DNA of 34,967 bases from CAZMRF01 sp964568735 (GTDB lineage: Bacteria > Acidobacteriota > Polarisedimenticolia > JACPZX01). The first letter of the stretch is position 1. Each line of letters begins with the position of its first letter. The stretch covers positions 1 through 34,967 of the forward strand of contig CAZMRF010000056.1 in assembly GCA_964568735.1 (NCBI GenBank). The letters run 5' to 3'. A program made the translations under genes and the position numbers. The notes under the pieces are model-generated. The model searched no databases. It worked only from the letters and a program-made list of their open reading frames with translations, and had not been told where the DNA came from. Positions 1-7,603 of the stretch are shown one piece after another.

Positions 1-589
1 CTGAATGGAATCGACCGAGCGCGCTCGTCACTCTGGCGCCGATGTCCGAGCCGTGCGCGCCGAAGCGGCGGTAGCCCAGTACCTCGGTCATCAAGCGGCG
101 CCAGAAGACATCGACTCGCACCAGACCTCGATGGGCGGGCCGCTCGGAAAGGCCGAAGCCCGGCATCGAGGGCACGACGACATCGAAGGCGTCCGCGGAA
201 TCGCCCCCATGCGATGATGGATCCGCGAGCGGCCGGACGATCTTGTACATCTCGAAAAACGAGCTCGGCCATCCGTGCGTGATCACCAATGGGAACGGCC
301 GCGGACCCTCCCCGCGGAGATGCACGAAGTGAATGTCGAGCTCGTCGACCCGAGCGCGGTACTGGGGCAGGGTGTTGATGAGACGTTCTTGCTTCCGCCA
401 GTCGAACTCATCGAGCCAGTATTCTACGAGCTCCTTCATGTACGAAAGCTCGGTGCCGTAGTCCCAACCCGCCCCGCTCACCTGATCCGGCCACCTCGTT
501 CGCGCGAGGCGGTCCCTGAGATCGACCAGCACCTCCGGGTCGACGTTCAGAGTGAACGGCTCCATCGGCGGCTCATTTCCTCGTGTCAT
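1..589 (-). CDS. Epoxide hydrolase-like alpha/beta hydrolase, N-terminal part (cut by window edge)
   Basis: The visible 196 residues match the N-terminal half of microsomal/juvenile-hormone-type epoxide hydrolases, which open epoxides with water through an alkyl-enzyme ester. The first ~110 residues look like the EHN lid domain (LRDRLARTRWPD, WRKQERLINTLPQY). They are followed by the start of the alpha/beta hydrolase core with the oxyanion-hole motif HGWPSSFFEM and then PSMPGFGLS. The nucleophile Asp, acid and His lie beyond the left edge. Two starts are possible in the same frame: ATG at 589 (MTRGNEPP...), which overlaps the presumed end of the upstream exported protein, and ATG at 565 (MEPFTLN). 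I give the longer one. It is the last of three minus-strand genes. The fold is clear; the substrate is unknown. Confidence 0.85.
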   Translation of the reverse strand, partial: MTRGNEPPMEPFTLNVDPEVLVDLRDRLARTRWPDQVSGAGWDYGTELSYMKELVEYWLDEFDWRKQERLINTLPQYRARVDELDIHFVHLRGEGPRPFPLVITHGWPSSFFEMYKIVRPLADPSSHGGDSADAFDVVVPSMPGFGLSERPAHRGLVRVDVFWRRLMTEVLGYRRFGAHGSDIGARVTSALGRFHS

Positions 590-1087
590 CGTCAATCAGC
601 GGGAGCAGGTCGGGGAAACTCGCGCGCCCGAATCTGCCCGGTGCCGCATGGTCTCCCTCCGGCACCTCCAGCCAGATGTAGTCGATCTCCTCGATCGAGG
701 TCAACGAGAAGGTCACCTCGGCCACGTAGCAGCGGGCACCCGTGTCCCCATCCGCTGGGTCAGATGTTCCGGGTCGCTGACCGTCAGAACGACTGTGTCC
801 TGATCGGTGCGGAGTATGCGAATGGCCGGCAGCTTCGCCAGCTCGAACCGCCGGTTCAGAATAGCGGCGATTTCGGCGACGGTGTGAGCTTCAGGCCGCG
901 AGTCAGGGATCACAGCCATTGCGTCGCTGGAGCACTTCCACAACGTAGGCTGATGATCATGGAGGATATCAACGAGGCGCTGCCTGCCCTGAGCTTCCGT
1001 CAGGCACGGGGAGTCGCTCGCAGCAGGCGACGCTGGGCCTGCACCGAGAAGCAGCGGCACGAACAGGATGACAACCAGGGTTCGCAT
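573..1087 (-). pseudogene. Small exported protein, apparently frameshifted
   Basis: The start at 1087 (MRTLVVILF) has a good ribosome site (AAGGAGA, about 5 nt upstream) and a clear signal peptide ending near ASPAAS. The frame opened there stops at 713, giving 124 residues. However, around 755-785 coding character passes to another frame, which reads DPADGDTGARCYVAEVTFSL and on to LLPLIDDDTRK with a stop at 573-575. That stop overlaps the start of the epoxide hydrolase gene, as expected for an intact operon neighbour. The region 573-1087 is 515 nt, so one base is missing (or two are extra) relative to one continuous frame. This is either a real frameshift mutation or a sequencing/assembly error. 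I do not recognise the family; it would be a periplasmic protein of about 171 residues. Confidence 0.55.
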
Positions 1088-1122
1088 CGATCTCCTTCCG
1101 CTCCATTTTGGGCGCACCCGCT

Positions 1123-1542
1123 TCATACATGCTTGTTCCACTGGCGGACGATTCGCTCCAGTGCAGCCTTGCCGGCCCGTATCTCGTTCATGCCTGTGAA
1201 TGTGACCATCGCCCGGTCCTTGCCAAGCCACTTCAGCATGCCCTCAGGGTCGTCTATCCGGAAAGAGGGAGTCTTCCGCACCTTGGCGCCGAGGTGGAAG
1301 ATCACACCCACCCCGCTCTTCGCTCGAAGGTGGGTCGTGGCGAAGTACTCCGTCGTGCGAAAGCTCGGCGCATTCCACTTCACACCCTCGACGATGGACG
1401 GATCGACGCCGCGGATGATCCGTCGAATGGCCTGAATCTCCGCCTTGCAGGGATGCTCGAGGCTCGACATGAATGCATCGACGGCGGCACTCGACTCAGT
1501 GGGGGCCACAGTGCGAGCGGGGCTCTTCTTTCTCGAAGGCAC
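1123..1542 (-). CDS. DUF1801 (YdhG-like) family protein
   Basis: A 139-residue protein of the DUF1801/YdhG fold, recognised from the layout AEIQAIRRIIRGVDPSIVEG, VKWNAPSFRTTEYFATTHL and the C-terminal WLGKDRAMVTFT...AALERIVRQW. Members are small soluble proteins of unknown biochemical role. I chose GTG at 1542 (VPSRKKSPAR) because AGGAG lies about 7 nt before it (TAGGAGATCGTTC) and no better ATG precedes the conserved domain. The first ~20 residues are basic and Ser/Pro-rich, a short version of the tail seen on the second DUF1801 protein at 24353-24976. It heads the minus-strand trio ending at the left edge and is separated from the exported protein by 35 nt. Confidence 0.8.
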   Translation of the reverse strand: MPSRKKSPARTVAPTESSAAVDAFMSSLEHPCKAEIQAIRRIIRGVDPSIVEGVKWNAPSFRTTEYFATTHLRAKSGVGVIFHLGAKVRKTPSFRIDDPEGMLKWLGKDRAMVTFTGMNEIRAGKAALERIVRQWNKHV

Positions 1543-1854
1543 GAACGATCTCCTATCGACTGCGGTGAGCCGTCCTCTGCGCAACGCCCCACAGTCTGAC
1601 ACGATCTGTGCCGCATCGGCATACGCTGCGCGAAGTCGACGCGCCTGGCGGGCAGGCGCGCAGATGGACATGCGGCTCCAGCAGGGTGGTAGCATCCGTG
1701 GCGCGCGCCGGTGATCCGAGGGAGACCTGGGGGAGGAGGCAGGCGCGCCATTGTGATGAACACGGAATCCGGCACCGGGAGATCGATGTGACCGGATATG
1801 TGATCAGGAGCACCATCCAGGCATGTGTCGCAGCTTCATGAGCGGGAACCAGAC
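1543..1854. other. Intergenic region between divergent genes
   Basis: About 310 nt between the minus-strand DUF1801 gene and the plus-strand SDR gene. It must hold promoters for both directions, but I see no convincing -35/-10 pair. It contains one compact hairpin at 1640-1660. Open frames crossing it show no recognisable protein. Confidence 0.5.
1640..1660. repeat. Perfect 8-bp inverted repeat (hairpin)
   Basis: CGCGCCTG (1640-1647) and CAGGCGCG (1653-1660) are perfect reverse complements around a 5-nt loop. No T-run follows on either side, so it does not look like an intrinsic terminator. It lies upstream of both divergent genes and could be an operator or just a GC-rich palindrome. Confidence 0.45.
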
Positions 1855-2721
1855 ATGAGTGAAGGTCCGCCCCTTGTCGCCGTGGTGTCGGGTTGCTCGA
1901 CCGGGATCGGGCACGAGGTGGCCCGCCTTCTCGCGCAGCGAGGCCACACGGTCGTAGCGGGGGCGCGCAACCCCGCGACGCTCGCCGATCTCGCGACGGC
2001 ACACCCCGGCCGGATTCATCCCGTCGCCTGGGACGTCAGCGACGCTGCCTCCACACGCAGCGCCATCCGCGGCGCCATCGAGCGCCACGGCAGGATCGAC
2101 ATCCTGATCAACAACGCAGGCTACGGCCAGATGGGGCCCATCATCGAGGTGACGCGCGAGGAGTGGAGGCGCCAGCTCGAAACGAACGTCATCGGTCTCG
2201 CCGACGCCGCCTCCGAGGCCGCGCAGGCGCCCGGCGGGATGATCGCGCGGCGCGCGGGCCGCATCGTCAACATCGGCTCGATCGTCGGTCGCGTCACGCT
2301 CCCCCTCGGGGGCGCCTACTGTGCCAGCAAGCATGCCGTCGAAGCCATCTCCGATGCGCTCCGGGTCGAGCTGGCCCCCTTCGGCATCCAGGTCGTCCTC
2401 GTCGAGCCCGGTCCCGTCGTCTCGCAATTCGGCGCGAACGCGCGCAGGACAGTCGAGTCCATGCTCGCGCGCAGAGACGGGCCCTACGAGTACCTGCGCG
2501 CACAGATCGACAGGAGGACGCAGGTCTCCCAGGAGAGCGGCATCGCGGCAGCCGCGTGCGCAGAGGTGATCGTCCGCGTGGCCACGATGAAGCGGCCTCC
2601 GTCCCGGATCCTGGTGACGCCCCAGGCACGGCTCGCCCTGTGGGCGCGGCGCCTACTGCCCACCTCGGCCTTCGACGCCCTCGTCCGCCGCCGCTTCGGC
2701 CTGGGCGGCAACGCCCCCTGA
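1855..2721 (+). CDS. Short-chain dehydrogenase/reductase (SDR)
   Basis: A 288-residue classical SDR. Near the N-terminus it has the nucleotide-binding pattern SGCSTGIG, then NNAG (ILINNAGYG), the catalytic Ser in VNIGSIVG and the YxxxK pair in YCASKHA, followed by the PG motif VEPGPV. The shape (long C-terminal part, ALRVELAPFGIQV) resembles the retinol-dehydrogenase/17-beta-HSD-like SDRs that act on hydrophobic alcohols or ketones, so NAD(P)-dependent oxidoreduction is likely; the substrate is unknown. I use ATG 1855 (MSEGPPLV). A GTG at 1825 in the same frame adds ten residues and is possible; neither has a strong ribosome site. A 128-nt gap separates it from the SDR-RidA gene, so membership of the catabolic operon is uncertain. 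Confidence 0.85.
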   Translation: MSEGPPLVAVVSGCSTGIGHEVARLLAQRGHTVVAGARNPATLADLATAHPGRIHPVAWDVSDAASTRSAIRGAIERHGRIDILINNAGYGQMGPIIEVTREEWRRQLETNVIGLADAASEAAQAPGGMIARRAGRIVNIGSIVGRVTLPLGGAYCASKHAVEAISDALRVELAPFGIQVVLVEPGPVVSQFGANARRTVESMLARRDGPYEYLRAQIDRRTQVSQESGIAAAACAEVIVRVATMKRPPSRILVTPQARLALWARRLLPTSAFDALVRRRFGLGGNAP

Positions 2722-2849
2722 CGGGTATTGCGCCCTCCTGCCCGGACGGGGCCGGATTCCAGAACTGCGGTCACTCGGACGGGGGTAGCCTGCAAGCCAG
2801 AATCTCAGCCGTTGTGGACGCGCGTCGCCCCGGACGGCCATAATCGCCC

Positions 2850-4070
2850 ATGCCCAGGCCTTCTCCGACAGGAGCTTTGCCGGCCACCGCCTTCGTCACG
2901 GGCGCGGGTCGGGGGATAGGCCGGGCTATTGCCACGGCGCTGGCAGCGAAGGGCCATCCTGTCGCGCTCGTCGCTCGCTCGCGTGAGGAGGTCCAATCGA
3001 CGGCGAAAATCCTGAACGCGACGGCCGGTAGGGAGATCGCGCTGCCCCTCCCGGCCGACGTGACAGATCGGCTGGCCGTCGAAGATGCCTGCCGCCAGGC
3101 GGAGAGCCGCCTCGGCCCGGTCGGCATCCTGGTCAACGCCGCCGGCATCGCCGAGAGCGCCCCCTACGAGAAGACCGACGACGCGCTCATCCGGCGCCAC
3201 CTCGAAGTGAACCTGATGGGTGCCCACCACGCGATCTCATCCCTCTACCCGGCCATGGCCGCGCGCGGGGAGGGCTCCATCCTGAACGTCGCCTCCGTCG
3301 CGGGCCTCGAAGGCTTCGCCTACGTCTCGGCCTACACGGCCTCCAAGCACGCCCTCGTCGGCCTGACGCGCGCGCTCGCCATGGAGGCGGCGCCGAAGGG
3401 CGTGCGCGTCAACGCGCTCTGCCCCGGCTACGTGGACACGCCCATGATCGAGAAGGCCGTCGAGCGCATCGTCGGCACCACGGGGCGCAGCCGCGAGGAG
3501 GCTCGCGAGACTCTCGGGAGAATGAACCGCGGCGGCTGGCTCCTCAGGCCGGAAGAGGTCGCCGCCGCCGCGCTCTGGCTGCTCTCGGATCGCGCGCGCG
3601 ACGTCACGGGCCAGGCGATCGTCGTGGACGGGCTGCCGGGTGCATGGGAGGGCGAGACCGACGCCGGCGCGGCTCCTCCCCTACCCGTGAACCCCGAATC
3701 CCTCGGCGAGCCGAAGGGCTACAGCAATGGGCTGCTCTTCCGCTCGGGCCGGACGCTCTTCGTGGCCGGGCAGATCGCGTGGGACAGCGAAAAGAGAATC
3801 GTCGGCGGCGATGACTTCGCCGCGCAGTTCGACGCCGCGCTCGCGAACGTCCTGCGCGTCGTGGAGGCGGCGGGCGGGCGACCCGATCAGGTCGGCAGGC
3901 TCAGGATCTACGTGGCTGATCGGGAGCGCTACCTCGCCTGCCTTCCCGAAATCGGAAAGGCCTACCGCCGCAGGATGGGAAGCCACTACCCGGCCATGGC
4001 CCTCGTGGAGGTCCAGCGCCTCCTGGAAGAGGGAGCGCTCGTGGAGATCGAGGCGGAGGCCATCCTGTGA
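2850..4070 (+). CDS. Fusion of short-chain dehydrogenase and RidA/YjgF-family domain
   Basis: A 406-residue two-domain protein. Residues ~12-260 form a complete classical SDR: TGAGRGIG at 17-24, NAAG, VASVAG with the catalytic Ser, Tyr162 and Lys166 in YTASK, and a C-terminal DVTGQAIVVDG typical of FabG-like 3-hydroxyacyl dehydrogenases. A Pro/Ala linker (~265-275) leads to a RidA-fold domain (~276-406; LFRSGRTLFVAGQIAWD, RLRIYVAD, EIEAEAIL). RidA proteins hydrolyse reactive enamines/imines, but the arginine essential for that (E. coli RidA Arg105, in ARSCVEV) is Met383 here (PAMALVEV), as in the Rid4-7 type subfamilies. With the following crotonase and acyl-CoA dehydrogenase, the enzyme probably acts on a CoA-linked ring-derived intermediate. 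No ribosome site is visible before ATG 2850. Confidence 0.88.
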   Translation: MPRPSPTGALPATAFVTGAGRGIGRAIATALAAKGHPVALVARSREEVQSTAKILNATAGREIALPLPADVTDRLAVEDACRQAESRLGPVGILVNAAGIAESAPYEKTDDALIRRHLEVNLMGAHHAISSLYPAMAARGEGSILNVASVAGLEGFAYVSAYTASKHALVGLTRALAMEAAPKGVRVNALCPGYVDTPMIEKAVERIVGTTGRSREEARETLGRMNRGGWLLRPEEVAAAALWLLSDRARDVTGQAIVVDGLPGAWEGETDAGAAPPLPVNPESLGEPKGYSNGLLFRSGRTLFVAGQIAWDSEKRIVGGDDFAAQFDAALANVLRVVEAAGGRPDQVGRLRIYVADRERYLACLPEIGKAYRRRMGSHYPAMALVEVQRLLEEGALVEIEAEAIL

Positions 4071-4172
4071 GTGGCTCGTGTCACGGCGAGAGCACGCGAT
4101 CCGGGATCTGCGAAGACGCGGTGCTCGCCCGCGAGCCCGGCCACCCTCCGCTGGGTGCGAAAGGAGCAGACA

Positions 4173-4994
4173 ATGCCCGCGAAAAAGCCTGACGCCGGAT
4201 TCACGACTCCCACGGCCTTCCTCTACGAAGAGCGCGAGGGGATCGCGCGGATCACGCTCAACCGCCCCGAGAGGCTCAACGCGCTCACCTTCGAGGCCTA
4301 CGAACAGCTCCTCGCCACCTTTCGCGCTCTGAGCGGGAGGCCCGGGATCCGCGCGGTGCTCATGGCGGGTGCGGGCCGCGGCTTCTGCTCGGGCGGGGAC
4401 CACGAAGCCATCATCCGGCCGTTGCTCGAGTCCACGCCGGAGCGCCAGCTCGAGTTCACGCGCCTCACCTGCGATCTGATCCTCGCCATCCGGCGCCTCC
4501 CCCTGCCCGTCGTGGCGGCCCTCCACGGCGCCGTGGTGGGCGCCGGGGCGGTGATCGCCGCCGCCTGCGACATCCGCATCGCCTCCGAGGACTCGAAGAT
4601 CGGCTTCGTCTTCGTGAAGGTGGGCCTCTCGGGCGCCGACATGGGCGCCGCCTGGCTCCTCCCCCGAATCGTCGGCCTCGGCACCGCGACGCGCTGGCTG
4701 ATGACCGGGGATCTCATCGACGCTCCTCGGGCGCGCCGGGCGGGCTTCATCACGGAGCTGGTCAAGCTCGAGAACCTGGCCGCCCGGGCCGAGCACTGGG
4801 CCGCGCGTCTCGCCGCGGGGCCGGCCCGCGCCCTCGCCGTCACGAAGGAGCAGCTCGAGGGCGAGACGTCCATGGACCTCGAGGCGGCCCTCGACGCCGA
4901 GGCGCGCGTGCAGGCGCGGCTGATGGGCGAGCCCGACTTCCGCGAGGGCTACGAGGCCTTCCGCGACAAGCGCGATCCGCGCTTCCAGCGATGA
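4173..4994 (+). CDS. Enoyl-CoA hydratase/isomerase (crotonase) family protein
   Basis: A 273-residue crotonase-fold protein: ITLNRPERLNAL near the N-terminus, the oxyanion-hole strand GRGFCSGGD, HGAVVGAGAVIAAACD and the typical C-terminal helices. The start at 4173 has AAGGAG six nt upstream. Aligned with rat enoyl-CoA hydratase, both acid/base glutamates are replaced: Val127 at the Glu144 position and Phe147 at Glu164. The following loop reads LSGADMG, where an Asp could serve. It is therefore unlikely to be a plain hydratase and may be an isomerase, ring-opening enzyme or other CoA-ester lyase. It lies 102 nt after the SDR-RidA gene and overlaps the acyl-CoA dehydrogenase gene by ATGA, so it is cotranscribed with it. 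Confidence 0.88.
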   Translation: MPAKKPDAGFTTPTAFLYEEREGIARITLNRPERLNALTFEAYEQLLATFRALSGRPGIRAVLMAGAGRGFCSGGDHEAIIRPLLESTPERQLEFTRLTCDLILAIRRLPLPVVAALHGAVVGAGAVIAAACDIRIASEDSKIGFVFVKVGLSGADMGAAWLLPRIVGLGTATRWLMTGDLIDAPRARRAGFITELVKLENLAARAEHWAARLAAGPARALAVTKEQLEGETSMDLEAALDAEARVQARLMGEPDFREGYEAFRDKRDPRFQR

Positions 4995-6121
4995 CGCTCA
5001 CGCCCGCGGCGCTCGTCGCGGGGCTCGCGGGCCTCGATGAGCTGGAATCCCGCGAGCCCCTGACGCCCGAAGAGGAGGACGCCGCGCTGCGCGAGGCGGT
5101 CGCCCTCCTCGGCCGCGGCGGCCTTCTCGCCTTGCTCGTTCCCGCGGAGCTGGGCGGCGCGCGGGAAAGCGTCCGCAATGCCGACCTCTGCGAGGCCCGC
5201 GAGGCGCTCGCCTATCGCTCCGGGCTGGCCGACCTGGCCTTCGTGATGCAGGGGCTCGGAACGGGAGCCATCGCGCAACGCGGGAGCCCGGAGCAGAAGC
5301 GGCGCTACCTCCCCGGCACGCTCCGTGGAGAGAAGATCGCGGCCATCGGGCTGACCGAGCCGGAGGCAGGATCCGATCTCACGGCCATCGCCACCCGCGC
5401 GAGGCGCGACGGGAGCGGCTATCTCCTCGACGGCGGCAAGACGCTCATCAGCAACGCCGGCCTCGCCGATCTCTACACGGTCTGGGCCCGCACCTCCGGC
5501 GATCCACGGGGAGGGCTCACCGCCTTCATCGTCGAGCGCGACGATCCCGGCTTTTCCCTCAAGGAGCGCCTCCGGGCGATGGCCCCCCATCCGATAGGAT
5601 CCCTGGCCTTCGAGGGCTGCCGCATCCCCGCGGATCGACGTATCGGCGAAGAGGGCGAGGGGCTCGCGATCGCCTTCGGTGTCCTCGATTTCTTCCGCCC
5701 CACGGTGGGGGCCGCCGCAGTGGGCTTTGCCCGCCGGGCTCTCGCCGAGACATGCGCCCAGATGAAAACGCGGGTCCAGTTCGGGGAGCCGCTGGCCGCG
5801 CGCCAGGGGCTCCAGGCCATGGTGGCGGACATGGCCACCGAGATCGAAGCCGCAGCGCTCATGGTCCAGAGGGCCGCCGCCGCCATCGACTCGGGCAAGG
5901 GCCGCACGGCCCGCGAATCGGCCATGGCGAAGTATCTCGCCACTGAGACGGCCTGGAGAGTCGTGGATCGCGCCGTCCAGATCCACGGTGGGCGCGGAGT
6001 CATCCGGGGCAGCGTCGTGGAGCGCCTCTACCGCGAGGTGCGCGCGCTTCGGATCTACGAGGGAACCTCCGAGGTGCAGAAGAACATCATCGCGAGGGAG
6101 ACTCTCCGGGGAGCCTCATGA
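4991..6121 (+). CDS. Acyl-CoA dehydrogenase
   Basis: A 376-residue FAD-dependent acyl-CoA dehydrogenase with an N-terminal helical domain, the flavin/substrate beta-domain (IGLTEPEAGSDL, DGGKTLISNAG) and the C-terminal four-helix domain (MKTRVQFGEPLAARQGLQ, QIHGGRGV). The catalytic base is expected at Glu357 in IYEGTSEVQ, as in medium/short-chain acyl-CoA dehydrogenases. It introduces a trans-2 double bond into an acyl-CoA and passes electrons to an electron-transfer flavoprotein. Its start overlaps the crotonase stop (ATGA, 4991-4994) and its stop overlaps the next start (ATGA, 6118-6121), so coupled translation is likely. In this context the substrate is probably an alicyclic or dicarboxylic CoA thioester from ring degradation (inference). 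Confidence 0.93.
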   Translation: MTLTPAALVAGLAGLDELESREPLTPEEEDAALREAVALLGRGGLLALLVPAELGGARESVRNADLCEAREALAYRSGLADLAFVMQGLGTGAIAQRGSPEQKRRYLPGTLRGEKIAAIGLTEPEAGSDLTAIATRARRDGSGYLLDGGKTLISNAGLADLYTVWARTSGDPRGGLTAFIVERDDPGFSLKERLRAMAPHPIGSLAFEGCRIPADRRIGEEGEGLAIAFGVLDFFRPTVGAAAVGFARRALAETCAQMKTRVQFGEPLAARQGLQAMVADMATEIEAAALMVQRAAAAIDSGKGRTARESAMAKYLATETAWRVVDRAVQIHGGRGVIRGSVVERLYREVRALRIYEGTSEVQKNIIARETLRGAS

Positions 6122-7572
6122 AGCTCCTCGAGCCCATCGAGATCGGCGCGCTGAAGCTGCGCAACCGGATCGTGCTTCCTGCCATGGTGACGCGCCTTTC
6201 GGGCGAGGACGGCCACGTCAACCGCGACATCATCGATCGCTACGTCCGCTTCGCGCGAGGCGAGCCGGGGTTGATGGTGATCGAGGCGATGGCGGTCCAC
6301 GGCGCGCGCTCGGGGCCGCTCCTGCGCATCAGCGACGACAGCTTCCTCCCCGGCCTCATCGATCTGCGCCGCGCCGTCCACGACGCCGGCGAGGTGAAGG
6401 TCATCCCCCAGATCATCCACTTCCTCAAGATCGCCCGATCCGGCTGGCGGCAGAAGATCGGGGATCTCACCCGCGAAGAGATCGGCTCCATCGTGGAGGG
6501 CTACGCCTCCGCCGCCGCCCGCGCGCGGCAGGCCGGCTTCGACGGGGTCGAGCTGCACATGGCGCACGCCTACACGCTGTCGTCCTTCCTCTCGCGGCAC
6601 AACGTCCGCCGCGACGAGTACGGCGCCTCCCTCGAGAACAGGATGCGCCTTCCCGCGGAGGTCATCGCCGCGGTGCGCCGCGAAATCGGCGACGGCTTCC
6701 CGCTCGGGGTGCGCTTCGATGCCGAGGAGTGCATCAAGGACGGCTACACGGTCGTCGACGCCGCGCGGATGGCCCATCGCTTCGCCCTGACCGGGGCCGA
6801 CTACCTCTCGCTCTCGGCCGGGGGGAAGTTCGAGGATGCCGTCCACAAGGAGGGGGATCCCCTCTACCCCTACACCGGCTACTCCGGCGACCGCTGCATG
6901 CCCTCCGTGAACTACCCTGACGGGGCCAACACCTACATGGCCGCCGCGGTGAAGGAGCATCTCGTGGCGCGGGGATCCGTAACAGCAGTCATCACGACGG
7001 GGAAGATTCGCTCGCCCCGGCAGGCCGAGGAGATCCTCCAGTCGGGCGCCGCCGATCTCATCGGGATGGCCCGGGCCCTTCTGGCCGATCCCGACTGGCC
7101 CCGCAAGGTGCGGGAGGGGCGCGAGGAGTCGATCGTCCGATGCGTCTACGGGAACGTCTGCAAGAACCTGGACGAGAACTTCAAGAAGGTCCGCTGCGTT
7201 CTGTGGCCCCGCGGGGCGCTCCAGGCGCCCTCGAGCACGGACACGATCCCTCCCGCCTGGAAGGGCGGGAAGAGCCTCGTGGCCGCCGCGCGCTCCGGCC
7301 ACGTCCAGCTCCTCTGGAAGCAGGCCGAGGACAACGAGGCAGTCTACGGCTACGAGATCCTGAGGGCGTGCGACGGAGGGGGGCAGCTTCACCTCACGAC
7401 GGTGAAGGGATCCTCGTACAATGACCACGACGTGGAGGCGGGCGTGAGCTACCGGTACTGGGTCCGGGCCTACGATCTCGCGGGCAACCGGAGCGAGCCT
7501 CTGGGGCCGGCCGAAGTCGGCCTCCCCTGGCCCGAGACGGCCCGCCCCCGCACGGGCGCGAGGACAACATGA
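6118..7572 (+). CDS. Old-yellow-enzyme NADH:flavin oxidoreductase with C-terminal fibronectin-III-like domain
   Basis: A 484-residue protein. Residues 1-~340 are an OYE/2,4-dienoyl-CoA-reductase-type TIM barrel binding FMN: LRNRIVLPAM near the N-terminus, then ELHMAHAYTLSSFLS and RRDEYGASLENRMR, and the C-terminal phosphate-binding strand DLIGMARALLADPDW. Next comes a cysteine set (Cys342, Cys348, Cys360; VYGNVCKNLDENF) where dienoyl-CoA reductases bind an Fe-S cluster, but the spacing C-x5-C-x11-C lacks one Cys. Residues ~385-470 (HVQLLWKQAEDNEAVYGYEI ... VEAGVSYRYWVRAYDLAGN) form an Fn3-like beta-sandwich, unusual on this enzyme. OYE domains of this kind are homologous to the reductase half of 2-aminobenzoyl-CoA monooxygenase/reductase. 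It overlaps the dehydrogenase gene by ATGA. Confidence 0.88.
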   Translation: MKLLEPIEIGALKLRNRIVLPAMVTRLSGEDGHVNRDIIDRYVRFARGEPGLMVIEAMAVHGARSGPLLRISDDSFLPGLIDLRRAVHDAGEVKVIPQIIHFLKIARSGWRQKIGDLTREEIGSIVEGYASAAARARQAGFDGVELHMAHAYTLSSFLSRHNVRRDEYGASLENRMRLPAEVIAAVRREIGDGFPLGVRFDAEECIKDGYTVVDAARMAHRFALTGADYLSLSAGGKFEDAVHKEGDPLYPYTGYSGDRCMPSVNYPDGANTYMAAAVKEHLVARGSVTAVITTGKIRSPRQAEEILQSGAADLIGMARALLADPDWPRKVREGREESIVRCVYGNVCKNLDENFKKVRCVLWPRGALQAPSSTDTIPPAWKGGKSLVAAARSGHVQLLWKQAEDNEAVYGYEILRACDGGGQLHLTTVKGSSYNDHDVEAGVSYRYWVRAYDLAGNRSEPLGPAEVGLPWPETARPRTGARTT

Positions 7573-7603
7573 AGGGATCCCCTCACAGACTCCTGAGAAT
7601 GCC

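Noticed and set aside
2812..2844. TTGTGG ... CATAAT as promoter of the SDR-RidA gene
   Set aside because: The spacing is 21 nt and the -10 would sit 5 nt before the start codon, so it is not a standard sigma-70 promoter.
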